Shown here one piece after another: positions 1 to 12,275 of a DNA stretch of 64,000 bases (within the stretch, counting starts at the first letter, position 1; every line of letters begins with the position of its first letter). Source of the stretch: Mariannaea sp. PMI_226. Taxonomy: Eukaryota > Ascomycota > Sordariomycetes > Hypocreales > Nectriaceae. The DNA lies in contig JANFOG010000010.1 of NCBI GenBank assembly GCA_024336345.1, positions 1,054,001 to 1,118,000 on the forward strand. Direction: 5' to 3'. Position numbers and translations under genes: made by a program. Under the pieces are notes generated by a model. The model had not been told where the DNA came from. It did no database searches and worked only from the letters and a program-made list of their open reading frames with translations.

Positions 1-3000
1 CTGGAGACAGAGAAGGAGAGAGAGAGAGGGATTGTCAAAGATTGAGAGAAGGTTTACGATACGTGAACGGCGGCCAAGCTGTACTATTAATACGCCCGCA
101 CCTGTACCTGCACCTTCGCACCTTCGTCTGCGCCCGCGCACTCCCATGTGAAGAGGATCGCCCAGCACTGGATCGCCCGGCACTGGATGCCGCATTTGGC
201 ATTGGACGCTGATAGGCGTCGTGCCACCTTTTTTGGATCGGAATCTTCTGCTACTAGTAGTAACTTGCTCTCATTGCGGTACCTTATTTACCCCTCATCC
301 ACGCAACAGACAGCTTTTGTGCAAATGACCCGAGCAGAATACCAAATAACTTCCGGAAGCGGCAAGATTTTGGGCCAACTCGATGGGCACGTTTGACTTG
401 GGATGCATGACGTTCCCCAAGTGCGGGGAAAAGGGTCTCCAGTTTGGTGCGTGCCGTACCTAACGCGCGATGGGGGCCAAGAAAAAAGATGAAATGGCAC
501 CAGTTTAAAGAGATAAGAAGGTAAGCTAGTAACTTGGAAGATACTACAACAGGAAATGAAATAGCCCAGCGATCACCAGGTTGTAACATGTTGGTTAATT
601 CCCTTCCCTCTTCGAGATTTGGTGCGAACCAGTTCAAACCGGTTCAAGGCAGTTCAAAGCAGGGGGTTGCTTATGCACATCAACTAGGTACGTAATAAGT
701 TCCATTACTACCTATGTAAGGTAACTCAGACAATTGTGCTGTTATGTAACACGTACTCGGCACAAGCCGAAGGCATGAGGAGAGATAGGGTCTAGGGAGT
801 ACACTGTACGCGCTGCATTGCCGATGCATAACGGAAGTTAACTGATCCTATAGGCACTGTGCGTAGCTCCTACAATCAACACCACCGACAATAGCCCCGC
901 TGATACGGAGGTAGCAACGGATCCCACCCTGTCCGCCTGGGCAACCTGGTACAAGATAAACCTCCGACATCCATGCGTACTTAGAAAGTTATAGGTATTT
1001 CTGTTTTCAAATAATTCTAATTATCGCAATATATATATATTAGTGATTTTTTTTTTGGAGTTGAGGACAAAGCCACCTCTGGGTCTCATGTATTTTTCCC
1101 TTGACCACTAGGGTAGCTGTTTTGTCTCGATCCCCGTTCATTCCGGTTCCCTAGCACGCAACATTTTATATCGAATCTTTGGTGTTGAAATATAGTATTA
1201 AAGTGGATGTGGTGGGCGGGTATTATTTCTATATTGGAGACTAGGTAGACTATTAAATTCAGATCACAGTGTCGATTGACACGTTGACCAAGTTACCTAT
1301 ATTAGGAGTCATAGTTCTTGTATGTGACTCGTGCTAGCAATTGGACTATATCAACTGCAGATGTCATCCCTAAAGTCCGAAGACCATAAGTGGTGAGAGA
1401 ACTCACTATAAGGACGATGACTTTAAGAAGAAAAATATTTGAGAAGAATAAAAGCGAGGGAAGAAATCACATTTTCTTTACACAGATGAGGTCCCTACAA
1501 GAATCGATGGCTTGTGATTGTACGCAACAAACTCTCAAGACGGCTTCACAGATCCCATCTCATTATACCCCCACCAATTGAAAGCGAAATCATTACATAG
1601 AGGACCTCTTTCACTGAATCAGACGAAATAACAAAACCTCCTTCTAATGAAAATGCTTCATATTGTGACTTGATTCGTGAAGCGTTTTCCGGGGCAGTTC
1701 TAGATTAGGTCGTCTCTCGGTTGGCCGTTGAATATGGGACAGGATACGGGTTAAGATTATACCAGGACAAAAGGAGAGCACATTAGGCGGTCTACTGCTC
1801 TTACCATGCCTAACTATGGAACTTCCGTTATAATCTGCCACGCTTTCTCAAAAATTAAGGAGACCAGGATGATTAATCATCAGTCTCTATCTTTAGAGCA
1901 GTGAGTATTGCTGACTGCATACGTATCTATAGTCATCACGGCGTCAATTCGTCAAGCCTACATAATCGATATAGAAAAAAGTCTTCCAGTAGCACTCTCC
2001 TCTAGATCTTTTAGCTAAACAGTTCTCAGTACCTATCTATCCGCTCTTTCAACTACCCTCATCATGACGCAATATCCAGGACTCGGGCTGGATCTCCGCT
2101 TCCTGGTCCAAAAACATGGCCAAAGTCGGAAGAGACTATTTCCCAAAGGAATCCACCCTTGTATCCGCTCGTTTACGGTCGATCAAAAGTCCTAAAAGAA
2201 TAGGCGGTTGGTGCTGATGACGCTATTGATATTTGGGCCGGCATGGGGGCAAGGGGAGAAATATCCCGGAATAGGGGCCTGAAGTGCAAAATATTTCATT
2301 TCCGAGATGGGAATTGAACGTTGAATACGGTTCAGGGGAGGTCGATACTTCTTTCTCGCTAAATAAATAGCACTGGCTGCCGTCCAAGGTCAATTTTCAA
2401 GATGATGGGAGTGTCAAATTCACAAGTTATACTAATAACCTTCATTCCATGAAGCATTAGGATATTGATTGCACAATTGAAAAGTTTATTGAACGGGAAC
2501 TACCTGCTTAAGACCAATGCTTTTGCAGAGTATCATAATGAAACTTCCAAAATGAAGGGAGCTGGTAGAACTAAGCCTCGATTTCCAAAACTCGAAGATC
2601 TAAGGCAAGCTGTGTCTTCCTGTAGAATAAGATGGCTATGTAAGATAACTGGACTCCACGATTTGGAAAGTTCAAATTGACCCAGAAGCTAAAAGAATGA
2701 GATTTAAACAGGCTGACCAGAAGCCCCTCTAAAAAAATCCAAACAGGCTTACCTGTAGGGACGGTACTATATATTTTGCTGATAGGGACGAAGTCGCTTA
2801 GAAGTTAATGCGAGAGCCTGCCGCACCAAATCCACCCAAATTTAAGGCCTGGCCGTATGAAGTCAAGCCAAGCAAGACCGGAGACCGCTTCGAGGACATC
2901 CAAGTTATCGTGAAGATGGCTTCCATCGAGCTGACTCCCGAAAACCCGACTTTTGCGGTAGGCAACTGGCATGTTAAGGGTCAAATGAATGAACACAGTG

Positions 3001-4462
3001 TCGGAAAAACTCTATATTACGCGAATTCTGAAAATTCCACGCTCAGTCGTCTTGCGTTCTGTGCGTAGACCAACCCGTCCCCAGATTTTGAAATTGCAAA
3101 GGGCCAACTTGGGTCGGCTCAGCCGTGGATGGAGCAGAGATCCCGTGCCCATGGTCTCCAAAAATATGGCAGCGTTGAAGCAAAGAAGGGGAGGCTTCTT
3201 GCGCTTCCCAACCTCTTCCACCATCAGGTGTTACCTTTTAAGCTCGAGGATCGATCTCAGCCAGGCCATGGTACTCAAGGAGTCCGAGGAAGTGGTACCG
3301 ATAAGCTTCGAAGTGGCGAAGAAGTGTCGCCCCAAGTTGATGGATGAGCGAAGCAAATTACAGGATGTTGCGAGAGGTAAATGGAGCGTTGTTATCTATA
3401 ATATCTGTGAGCATTTAGCAACTGAACAAGTAGGCATATATGATGGTGTTTGTGGTATACGAAAAACAATCCTGGACGCCTATGATCCTAGCATGTGCTT
3501 GTGGTCCCTTGTCGATTTGGTTGGGCAGTACGCGCTCACTTTATTCTTCCCTGTAAGAAAAAAATTGGGAAATGCAGAATGCATTACCGAGTATTTGACA
3601 TGTGTGGCCTTGCATAGCTAGATATATAGGCTGGGAATACTTTGGGTCACTCATATTTGGTGTTCATTTTCTTTGGTATAGAGGCACTTAAAAGAATTGT
3701 TTTGTAGCAATTAATTCATTCCACGAGTATATTGACTTTTGGAACAGTCCCCCAAGCTTTCTACTCATTAAGAAGTCGTTCCTTACTTCATATGGATTAT
3801 ACATCGCAATGTGACAAGGGACCTATTTTCAAAATAAAAGAAACTGCCCGCCGATTGTGTGTGGATGAAAATGCAGGAACTGGGTCAGATTAAATACAGG
3901 TAATGAATACGAGGCCACAAACAGTGCCATTTACAAACTTTGCTAGGGACTTGGCTGTTGCTTGTTTGTATAGTGGCTCCATCTCCTTGAGTAGGCTGAT
4001 CTCTGCAGCAATAGGGAACCACCAGCATACGAAAATTGCTCTGAATACGAAGGATATATAGTCACAGCAGATACTTCCACAGAACCGACTTTCTGGCATT
4101 GCAATCGATTTCGGAGACTTAATATCTTCTATTGATACCGTTATTGTGCTGTATTCACAGAGGGTTGTGTGAGCTTAAGAGAACTAGTTGTCAGATATTG
4201 ACAGATCCTATGCAGGATCCTATTCTGAATGAGACGTGACTTATGTAAGTGCAGTTGTGCGATGAGCCGGAAACTCGTCTTCTCGTATTCCATTTCATTT
4301 CATCATTTTTCTGGTGATATTGCTCATAATACTTATGCCACATGAGTGAGGCTTGCACAAGCGAGGGGAGACTAGGTGATATCGAGTACTGGGTGATGCG
4401 CAAACTACGAGTGATCGCTGATATCTTAAAATTACAAGTGACAATAGCAATTAAAATTACAT
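1..4462. other. Gene-poor 5' stretch, no supported gene
   Basis: I find no recognisable domain on either strand. The longest ATG-initiated frame runs 2989-3621 on the plus strand (210 codons). It has no family signature, no intron structure and biased, repetitive composition, so I do not call it. A second frame starts at ATG 2808 and overlaps it out of phase, which suggests chance or a decayed gene. There is a GA-rich simple repeat at about 8-30 and short AT dinucleotide and poly-T tracts near 1028-1060. TAGGTA/TACCTA-type motifs near 690-730 recur in other intergenic parts of the window. Confidence 0.5.
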
Positions 4463-5269
4463 TTATTCTTCATCCAGTTTTCCAACATGCTTTCCAATCA
4501 ATGCTCCAATGGCTTTAAGCATTAAGTCATCCATGGCTTCGTCCGCTTTCGTTACGTCGTCCTTACATTTGCCCGCCTTTGACTGCAGGACGACTGCTAG
4601 TCGGTTGAGCTTCGACCACACCTCCTTCAGGTCGGCTTGGAAGTTGAGCCGGTTTGGAATCTTTTGTAGGACAGTATCCTTAGAGATTATGGCATCCAGC
4701 ATGTCATTCTGACCTTTCAACATCTACAGACCAGAATTAGTTCATGTGGGAGCTGAATGCGGCCTGCTAGATCAATTCAACGCACCTCTCTTTGGGCATT
4801 GCAGATTTTTTCCTGGTCTTCATCTGAGAATTTATCATCGTGATCTTGGAGGACATCAATTATTGACTGGACTGCCTCGGCATTGCTCAGCATGATATTC
4901 TCGGCTTTCTGAACGTATCCTGTTAGCCGAAAATCAAAAGCGACACACAAGAGCAAACAAAAAAAAAAAAAGGGGGGGGGGATTTCAGCAGCTTGGTCAT
5001 AATATAGTACAGTACAATAAAGGTACAGCACAGTATTATGTATGAAGACGCGTTGGGTTACTTACGGCGAGAGGCTTCTGTTTCCAATACGCGGCAAGCT
5101 TCTCTGCCAGGGTGCCGACACCTGTCATGGACTGGGCGCTGGTATCTGCTTCGACCTTGGCCGCGTTGAAGATGCTGACGATGTCCTTGACGCCGTCGCC
5201 AGCCTCATCCTTGGCCCATACAAGTGCAGCAGCACTCACAAAGATGAGTAGGAATAGCTTCAGCAGCAT
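4463..5269 (-). CDS. Small secreted helical protein, possibly HsbA/cell-wall mannoprotein type
   Basis: Three exons on the minus strand encode 195 residues: 5269-5066, 4908-4786 and 4723-4463. The introns (157 and 62 nt) begin GTAAGT and GTGCGT and end CAG and TAG, and all junctions keep phase 0. Residues 1-19 form a hydrophobic signal peptide ending in a VWA-K site, so the product is probably secreted or wall-bound. The rest is charged, alpha-helical in pattern and has only two cysteines (in ICNAQ and KCKDD). Length, signal peptide and helical make-up resemble the fungal hydrophobic surface-binding protein A / cell-wall galactomannoprotein group, but I see no diagnostic motif, so the family is a weak inference. 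The first intron contains a long homopolymer tract on its pyrimidine side. Confidence 0.6.
4959..4981. repeat. A13-G10 homopolymer junction inside an intron
   Basis: About 13 A are followed by about 10 G on the plus strand, inside intron 1 of the minus-strand secreted-protein gene, where it reads as a C run followed by a T run. It is probably length-variable and prone to sequencing error. Confidence 0.8.
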
Positions 5270-6682
5270 ATTTGCGGTGCACCCAGCCGCTGGGTGGTTT
5301 ATTTTGGCGGGGCTGAGAAAGGAAGGGGGAGTAGGAAATTCGCAGGCTGGGAGGGCTTCCAGGCTCTCATGTACCGAACGAGGCGCGTGTTGAGTTATGT
5401 GCTAGTCTTTTTTACCCTTTTTTTTTTTTTTTTTTCCTCCTTCGTCCTGCTTTAATTACCCCCTGGGACCTACTACGGAGCGTCTTACTAGACACAAAGA
5501 CCCAGACCAGGCCCAGGCAGGCTGGAAAGCTACCTGACCTCCATTTTCCTCAAGAATGGAGGTTTCCTATTTGAGCTAAGCCTTATCCATCCTCTATTTT
5601 CACACGAATGAGCCAATGGGCGGGCCAATAGGCGAATGGCGCAGACATGACATGCCGTTCACCCAAGTCTGCCAAGCCTTCTCCCAGAGTCCAGAGTCCA
5701 TAATGACCCCACTAAAGGGGGCTTCATTCCTGCTGGTGGCTTGTCCATTGGCCAATAAATACACGTATTAATATACGTGCTCTGGGACAAATCCCTGCTC
5801 ACATTGGGCTGGTCTGAATCCTGTGGCTCTGCCCGTGGCCCTTTTGACTCCCTTCCCTCCCGTCCATCCCCTCCATGCTGTCGTAAGTTCATTGAATCAA
5901 ATTGACTACGCTGTCCACTTTCGGAATGATCTGTACGGGTGAAAAGGGTACTAGATCTCTATCGATTACTCAAAATTACGCATATCGATCAGAGTTATTC
6001 CAGTGCACAATTCCATGCAATCTCTTCATCTCGTCCCCATCCCATCCCATCCCAACCATCGTCCTAAGTCAATGACGGCTCCATCCGGGGATCACTTTCG
6101 GCTCGCATTTGCCGTCTCGTATGTGCCGTACATACTATGCACCTAGGCAGGTCGGGCAAAGCCTCGATCCGATAAAATACGAAGCCTAAAGTTTGTGTGG
6201 CTATGCCTCGTGTGGCGTGTTCAGTGCTTTCCGTGAACTTTGAAGGTAAAATGCGACATTGCGCAGGGAGTCAACCTGTTTCGGCTTTGGGTCTTTTGGG
6301 CAAGAGGCCAAAGTAGTATTTCTTGGCAAATCTCTTCCCTGGGCAGACGAGACACACGTGCGGACAGATCGTGCACACGCTTCGTGGGCAGACAACATCG
6401 TGTGCCCACACACGGCGCCCACAAACCAGCGCCCACACACGTCGGATCGGGAAAACCATCATCCATTGCTTTCCCTCCGGAATACGGAGCACAGAGCACC
6501 CAGCAAGACTCACATTCCATAATTCGACGCCCTTCAAGAGTCACTGTCCCCGTTTGACGGGGAGTAGTTATATCACATCCATTCCAACATCTCAAGTTGA
6601 TCCATATGTAAATCTACGTAATTCAATTGCGTTGTCTATTGCTTTTCCGAAAATCCTATTCACCAGTAATACATACCCCACA
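5270..6682. other. Intergenic region between divergent genes
   Basis: This is a divergent spacer between the secreted-protein gene (minus) and the dehydrogenase gene (plus), so it should hold both promoters. I see a poly-T tract at about 5418-5435 and a short CCATCCCATCCCATCCCA run near 6040. Open frames in 6200-6600 exist in several phases at once and show no domain. One is simply the in-frame upstream extension of the dehydrogenase and is not conserved with that family. Confidence 0.6.
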
Positions 6683-7477
6683 ATGTCCCGAAATTTACGA
6701 TCCATTCCGGCCTATCTTGAAGCTCTCTTTGGTCTTGCTGGCAAAACTGCAATTGTCACTGGTGGCAGCTCTGGTATTGGGCGTGAAATGGCCACTGCCT
6801 TGGGTCGTGCAGGGTGCCGTCTAGTGCTTATTGCTCGACAGCCAGGACCGCTGGAGGAGACCATTGCCGATCTGTCCAAGTACGATGTCGATGCTTCGGC
6901 CATCCCCACCGACCTCAGTGATATGGAATCACTTAACGATGCTATTAAAACTATCACCGCATCTGTTGGCACTCCAGATATTCTAGTCAATGCCGCAGGT
7001 GTCAATCTCCGCCCACACATGAACCAGATTTCCCTCGATGACTGGGATAAGACCATAGCGATCAACCTCACAGCACCATTCACTCTAGGCCAAGCATTTG
7101 GTCCGCGTATGGCTGAACGCGGGAGTGGTAGGATCATCAATATTATTAGTCAGCAGTCATTCAGAGCATTTGGAAACAGCGGTGCATACGGTGTCTCGAA
7201 AGGAGGGCTGCTTTCGTTGACACGTTCGCAAGCGGAAGCTTGGTCCCCTCGAGGAGTCCTCTGCAACGCTATCGCGCCAGGACTTGTCCGCACCCCCCTT
7301 GCAGAGGCGGCATTTAGTGATCCCATCAATGCTAAGAAGCATTCAGACCGAACATTTATTGGGAGAAACGGGATTCCTGAAGATTTTGCTGGGGTAGCAG
7401 TATATCTTGCTAGTGATGCTAGTTCCGCTGTGACTGGCCAAACGATATTTGTTGATGGGGGTTATTCGGCACATTAA
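6683..7477 (+). CDS. Short-chain dehydrogenase/reductase (classical SDR)
   Basis: This intronless gene encodes 264 residues, the usual classical SDR size. The NAD(P)-binding motif TGGSSGIG lies at residues 26-33, the NAAG strand-4 motif at 103-106, and the catalytic set is complete: Asn128, Ser156, Tyr169 and Lys173 in a YGVSK context, with the expected 13-residue Ser-Tyr spacing. A PG motif follows at about 199-200 and the C-terminus has the FVDGG seen in gluconate 5-dehydrogenase and 3-oxoacyl-reductase-like SDRs. I chose the ATG at 6683 (context CACAATGTC) because the open frame upstream to 6323 carries nothing SDR-like and would be an improbable extension. It is probably a cytosolic oxidoreductase acting on a sugar acid or small alcohol; the substrate cannot be read from sequence. 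Confidence 0.9.
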   Translation: MSRNLRSIPAYLEALFGLAGKTAIVTGGSSGIGREMATALGRAGCRLVLIARQPGPLEETIADLSKYDVDASAIPTDLSDMESLNDAIKTITASVGTPDILVNAAGVNLRPHMNQISLDDWDKTIAINLTAPFTLGQAFGPRMAERGSGRIINIISQQSFRAFGNSGAYGVSKGGLLSLTRSQAEAWSPRGVLCNAIAPGLVRTPLAEAAFSDPINAKKHSDRTFIGRNGIPEDFAGVAVYLASDASSAVTGQTIFVDGGYSAH

Positions 7478-7881
7478 ATGTAGGTCTCGATGCGATTTCC
7501 GATCGGAAACAGAAGATTACATGTGAAAAGGAAAAAAATCTTTATCATGCGCTCCGTAGGTATATTGCAAGTACTACCTCACTTATGGAATATCTTCGTA
7601 GATAGTCATCTCAACCTTAGAACTTGAGTTTCTGGGCATCATATATTAACGCTTGAAAACTTTGTCTTATTTAAATTGATACTGCTTAAAAGTCGTATAT
7701 TGCCTCACGCAATAAAACACAAAAGCGGCTCGAAAATACAGAAAATTGCCAATACGAGAAACCTACCCTCCAATCCATGTTTATCTTCGTGTATATCCTC
7801 ATCAACCAGCCAGGTCAGCAACCCTCCTGGGTCACACCTTCTTCAGAATCTACACAAGCCAAAGTTGTTAAGAAATCGCCT
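7478..7881. other. Convergent intergenic spacer
   Basis: The spacer separates the 3' ends of the dehydrogenase (plus) and the membrane-protein gene (minus). It is AT-rich and I see no gene. Confidence 0.6.
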
Positions 7882-9900
7882 CTAGAGTTGTCCAAATCTA
7901 ACTTTCAGCTTCCTGATATCCTGGTCGCTAGATTTTCCTTCAGTCAAACTGCACGTGCTTGTTGCTTCGACAATTGAAGAAGGCTTCACGTCACGCAAAA
8001 TGCCCTCTTGATTTACAGCCGTCACACCAAAGAAAACTCCAATTGCCGCAATAGAAATGCTAATCGCGTAGACGAGGCATATTTGGAGCTTATTATAGAC
8101 GAAAAAGTTGGCCGGTCGCGACCGGAGGCAGGGATATCTTGTCTTGCCACCTCCGACAGCAACGCCAGTGGGGATGGAGGCGTTATATGCCCATGAGACG
8201 GCAACAAGCTCTGGTGTTGAAAGCATGGATATTAAAACATTTTCGTATATCTCGGGGATTTTTTCGTGGAGATTTCTCTGCGGAAGGAAGTTTGGTTTAG
8301 TCAATAGCCCAGTCAAGAGTATCGGGGAGTTGACGATGGACGATGGCATGTATATGTTGCCACTGAGATGTGCCCTAATTTGCTTTCCAATTGAATGATA
8401 GGCGGCGGTTTTGCGGTATTTTCGGACATCATCTCTTGCGAGAATATAGTTCCTTTCTGGGGTCGCTGTGGTGCTATCCAAGGTCCCGTCGCTAGGGGGG
8501 TTATGAGGGTTAGGGATATAGGTAGTATTGATGACCCTCCCAATATACTCGCGGTGTTTGATTTTATAGGATTGCAGTCCATTGGTATAATTGAACTCAA
8601 CCTTGTAACCAACTTCCCAGTGTTCGCATCCGATAATCTTCGGAGTGTAGGCATCATACCAGCCCTTGGACGATCTATTTGGTGGCTGTAATTTTGAGTA
8701 ATTACCAACAGTAGCGTACCCAATCCAGATGACAGGCTCGGTTCGAAACGCTCCCAGATTCTTTGGGTAAGGTTGCTTCATAAGAGGTATTCCACCAGGT
8801 CCTGAGTCTATTTGTTGATCTGCATATTCGCCTCCATCCGTAACAGCATGGTAGGAAAAATTACCTTCCGGCACAATGATGTCTGTACCAAATGGTGGTG
8901 TAGAATTACCAAGTTTCCGAGGCTTGGACCTGACACCGGACGCAAGTTCGCTACACTTGTAACCGGGACCAACAAAGTCAACAACATAGGAGCAGTTCCA
9001 GGATACAGTACATACTTCCCTCGCAGCGTTTTCCCGTACTACAGCTTGACCGAGAAGCATACTCCTCTGGACCAGTGCTTTGGTCGCTGTGCTCGCACCA
9101 TGATAGTAGTCGAATGACTCAGGGTTCTGTCGTTCTGGCGGGTATGTTGTGGTGTTAAAGAGGGAAAGAGAGTGCGCGTGGATGTCGTTGATGGCAAGTC
9201 CATGCCTCCAGTCCAAGAATTCCTCTCGCGAAAAGTTAAGAGTGCGGGCTTCTGGGCAAAACACAGACTCCTCCATTGTTCCACCGACAACGGAGAGCGT
9301 ATCAGAAGTGAGAACAACGATCAATGGTGTCAGCCAAATGTAAATTGCCATGCAGGTTGCTACTTTAGCTTTCATCGCGGCCTTCCAGTCAAAGAGGGCA
9401 AGTATGTCCTCGGCGGCCGTAAAGATTGAGTCGATAGCCCCAAGGCGGACTGGTTGCTGACGAACCGCTCTCCAAGCCCTCTGTCGATGCGCGGTGACGG
9501 CTGCGGCACCCAGGCTTGCCTTTGAACAGAATGCAAGAATGGTCCCGTAACGGAGCATTAGAGATTGTTGCTTGGCTTCTTTTCTATCGAGGGAAAGGTA
9601 AAAGAAATAATGGCCGACGGCAAATGCTGTGCCAGCCACGAGGAACAAATACATGGTCCATGACTTCTTTAGGTAGGAAGCCCAAAATCCTTTAGCCCAC
9701 AATGTGACTGATGATAGCCAAGTACAGGACCGAGGCGACTTGTCTTGTATTGTATTGTTCTCGGAATCAGATGCAAGAAGCGTTATTTGGCTCTCATGTG
9801 AGAATGAGTTTCTTGCTCTGTCCGAGGCGCGGGCCGATTCGTCTCCCAACATGTGGTATTCATCTCGATCAGTCAGTGACTGCTGAGGGTCGTTATTCAT
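7882..9900 (-). CDS. Large fungal multi-pass membrane protein, function unknown
   Basis: One uninterrupted frame encodes 672 residues from the ATG at 9900; the open frame extends four codons further but has no ATG there. The N-terminal 80 residues are polar and charged. A clear membrane segment spans about 82-103, a weaker one about 117-138, another about 179-198, and a last one lies near the C-terminus (about 610-635) before a short cytosolic tail. The roughly 400-residue stretch between the third and last segments is rich in Asn-X-Ser/Thr sites and contains several cysteines, so I infer a glycosylated external domain. This layout is common among unnamed fungal plasma-membrane proteins. I do not recognise an enzymatic or transport motif, so no function is given. 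Confidence 0.75.
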   Translation of the reverse strand: MNNDPQQSLTDRDEYHMLGDESARASDRARNSFSHESQITLLASDSENNTIQDKSPRSCTWLSSVTLWAKGFWASYLKKSWTMYLFLVAGTAFAVGHYFFYLSLDRKEAKQQSLMLRYGTILAFCSKASLGAAAVTAHRQRAWRAVRQQPVRLGAIDSIFTAAEDILALFDWKAAMKAKVATCMAIYIWLTPLIVVLTSDTLSVVGGTMEESVFCPEARTLNFSREEFLDWRHGLAINDIHAHSLSLFNTTTYPPERQNPESFDYYHGASTATKALVQRSMLLGQAVVRENAAREVCTVSWNCSYVVDFVGPGYKCSELASGVRSKPRKLGNSTPPFGTDIIVPEGNFSYHAVTDGGEYADQQIDSGPGGIPLMKQPYPKNLGAFRTEPVIWIGYATVGNYSKLQPPNRSSKGWYDAYTPKIIGCEHWEVGYKVEFNYTNGLQSYKIKHREYIGRVINTTYIPNPHNPPSDGTLDSTTATPERNYILARDDVRKYRKTAAYHSIGKQIRAHLSGNIYMPSSIVNSPILLTGLLTKPNFLPQRNLHEKIPEIYENVLISMLSTPELVAVSWAYNASIPTGVAVGGGKTRYPCLRSRPANFFVYNKLQICLVYAISISIAAIGVFFGVTAVNQEGILRDVKPSSIVEATSTCSLTEGKSSDQDIRKLKVRFGQL

Positions 9901-12275
9901 TATATATTTCACCGCGTCTAAAGTTCTGGTACTAAAAAAAAAAGAAGAGGAAGACTAGTTGGTGAGGAAGATACCCATCGCTTTGCCAAGGACGTAAAAC
10001 ATGAGATTAGAGACCAGATTTGAAATGTTTTATGCAAGATTTACTGGTGTTCCCCCTTTCCTACCACTTGAATTATATATCGGGGCCATCGATCGGCAAG
10101 TCATCACTTTGAATTTACAGTTACATATTTATCCGTATTTCGGGTAGAATCCGCGCGTTGCCTGCTCTGGGCGCAGGACGGCGAAGCCACAGCTGAATGC
10201 TGAGACCGTGGGGGCGAGATTCTTGTCCAGTCATCGAAGCGGTCAGGCTAACAAACAGATCTTTTTCCCCAATTGCATGCAGTTCTGTCGTCATCATGAT
10301 TTTCTATTGGTTGAAAACGCGGAGTACATGCACATTTGTTCTAATGATAGGCCTTTTAGGAACGAGCTTTTAGGAATTCACAACGTCAGAGACGTCCTTT
10401 TTCCGCAGTGAAGGGATGACACTGGCGGACATCCTGAGGCAGTGCCACAGAGGTTGGTTGCACAATATCATGAGCCTCCCAGCACGATTTGCACCGCCGA
10501 GAGGACGGAGCCAAGTAGATTTGAGAGTGCTAAAAGTTGTACATTATCTTAACACGTGCGTGATCGCTACTCCTCTTTCCTCGGATATTTTTCCAATGAA
10601 TCGTCTTGCCAACTTTCCTGAGTCATCGAATAGGAATTCCCACCCCTGCGCCACTAGAATGTAATCGAGGCTAAGAGCATTTATTAGAGGCACTTTCGGG
10701 GCACCTTGACTTTTTTTCATGTTTTCTTGAGCTGAGTTTGTTCTAATTTGCTGCGAGATTTGGACTATCTAATACTTCAGAAACATGAACTCGTGGTATT
10801 AGCCACCCCCCCGCCCCCTCTTAAATCTCTACCAAGCTATAGCTAGGTCTTCAGGACGTCTAATATAGTAGAGTAATATTTGCGACGTCATATGTTGGGG
10901 AAGAAGTGGGTTGATACACTCCTGGCAACATGGCATGGAACTATGGAGATTGAGTGTCGAGCTCGACCCCCGGTAATGACAGACCGAGATCCACTGTCCT
11001 CGCCCTTTTCAGTCACAGCCACGTTTCTCTTGCTTGGCTCGATGATATCCTTCTTACTAAACTGAATTCTCTGCCTTACCTTAGTCTTACTAAAAGTTGG
11101 ACCTAATTCGACGGAGTGAGAACATTTCATCAGCAAGAGACCGCCTCTTGTCTTGTACACCTAACACCGAATCCGGCCTCCTATGTTCATTAAAGACCTT
11201 CGAGATATCGTTTGTCTAATTCTGGATTGAGACAATGAAATGCCAACCAGTAATAATTTGACATCCCTTACTGATAACCTGCCAAGGGCCCTGCTGAGCT
11301 AGCTATTGTGAGATTCCTTTGGGACATACCCGTATAGACTGTTCTCATGTCATCACCACGAGCATGTCAACACCTGATAATTATCGTAATAGCAGCTCTA
11401 GGATAGAAAAGTAACTAGTGAATACTTGGTTTTATGGATGAAGAGGGAAAGTTGTTACTGGAGTTCTCCCTGTCCGAAGGCCACCACCACATGGAGATGG
11501 GGTTGAAACCTGAAACCCTCCTGACTATAGCTCGTAGACTCCTTAATTGGTACTTTTGGGTCATTCAAGCTCCTCTCCTTGTGAGCACGTCTATTGTAGT
11601 CTTGTCATTTTACCTATTCGGTCACATCACATCGTCTGATGGGTGAGCAATACCTTTTGCCGTCGTCGCAGCCGGCCGGTGCGGAGCCCCTACTACCGAG
11701 TGAGGTTAGGTATGTGGCGAACTCCGCGGGGGAGATGGATCTATTAGCCGGGGTTTGGATGCAGTGGCGGCAGTTGAGGTCGGCTAAGCACGGACAGGTC
11801 TCCCAGCTTCCAAAAGCGAACTCCGTGATTGGCTCTGTCTGCCAGCCATAGATTGCGGTGTCGAGGAGTGAGCATGGTGGGCCAAGTTTGGCCATTCTTC
11901 CCCCGCCCTCGCAATTGCTGAGCGGGGGATATACGCTTACCCGTGCCACACGTTTCCATGGCTGTTTGTTTCTCCAGAAGCTCAATTGTCTTTTCATTGC
12001 CGATCGTTTTGCCGTGCATATTGCTGCCATGTCGTATGATGCTCTGATTTGCGCCCACACGTATCGGGCTTGCTCTCCAGCTCCATCACTAGCACACATT
12101 GATATTTAAGTCCTCTCCCTTCTGGCTTCTGGAATAATCTTGAATAGCACATCATCAGCTCCAGTACTCCCTTCTTGCTTCCACTATTCTTAAAAGTATA
12201 ACAGTATTTGCTCTCCAATTGAACCAAATAAATTGCAACACACACAATTTTCATATCCTCGCCACAATCGACGTC
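9901..12275. other. Long intergenic region, no supported gene
   Basis: The first 1.7 kb is AT-rich and contains only short unconserved frames. Between about 11640 and 12100 the base composition becomes more GC-rich and long frames stay open on both strands, including 11614-12099 on the minus strand. That could be a decayed exon, but no motif or plausible splice set emerged. The last 170 bp before 12276 serves as the dioxygenase 5' leader and promoter. Confidence 0.5.

Noticed and set aside
2989..3621. 210-codon ATG frame on the plus strand as a gene
   Set aside because: No domain, no intron signals, odd composition and an overlapping frame of similar quality; too weak to call.
6323..6682. 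In-frame N-terminal extension of the short-chain dehydrogenase
   Set aside because: The extra 120 residues show no targeting or domain pattern, and the ATG at 6683 gives the normal family length and start.
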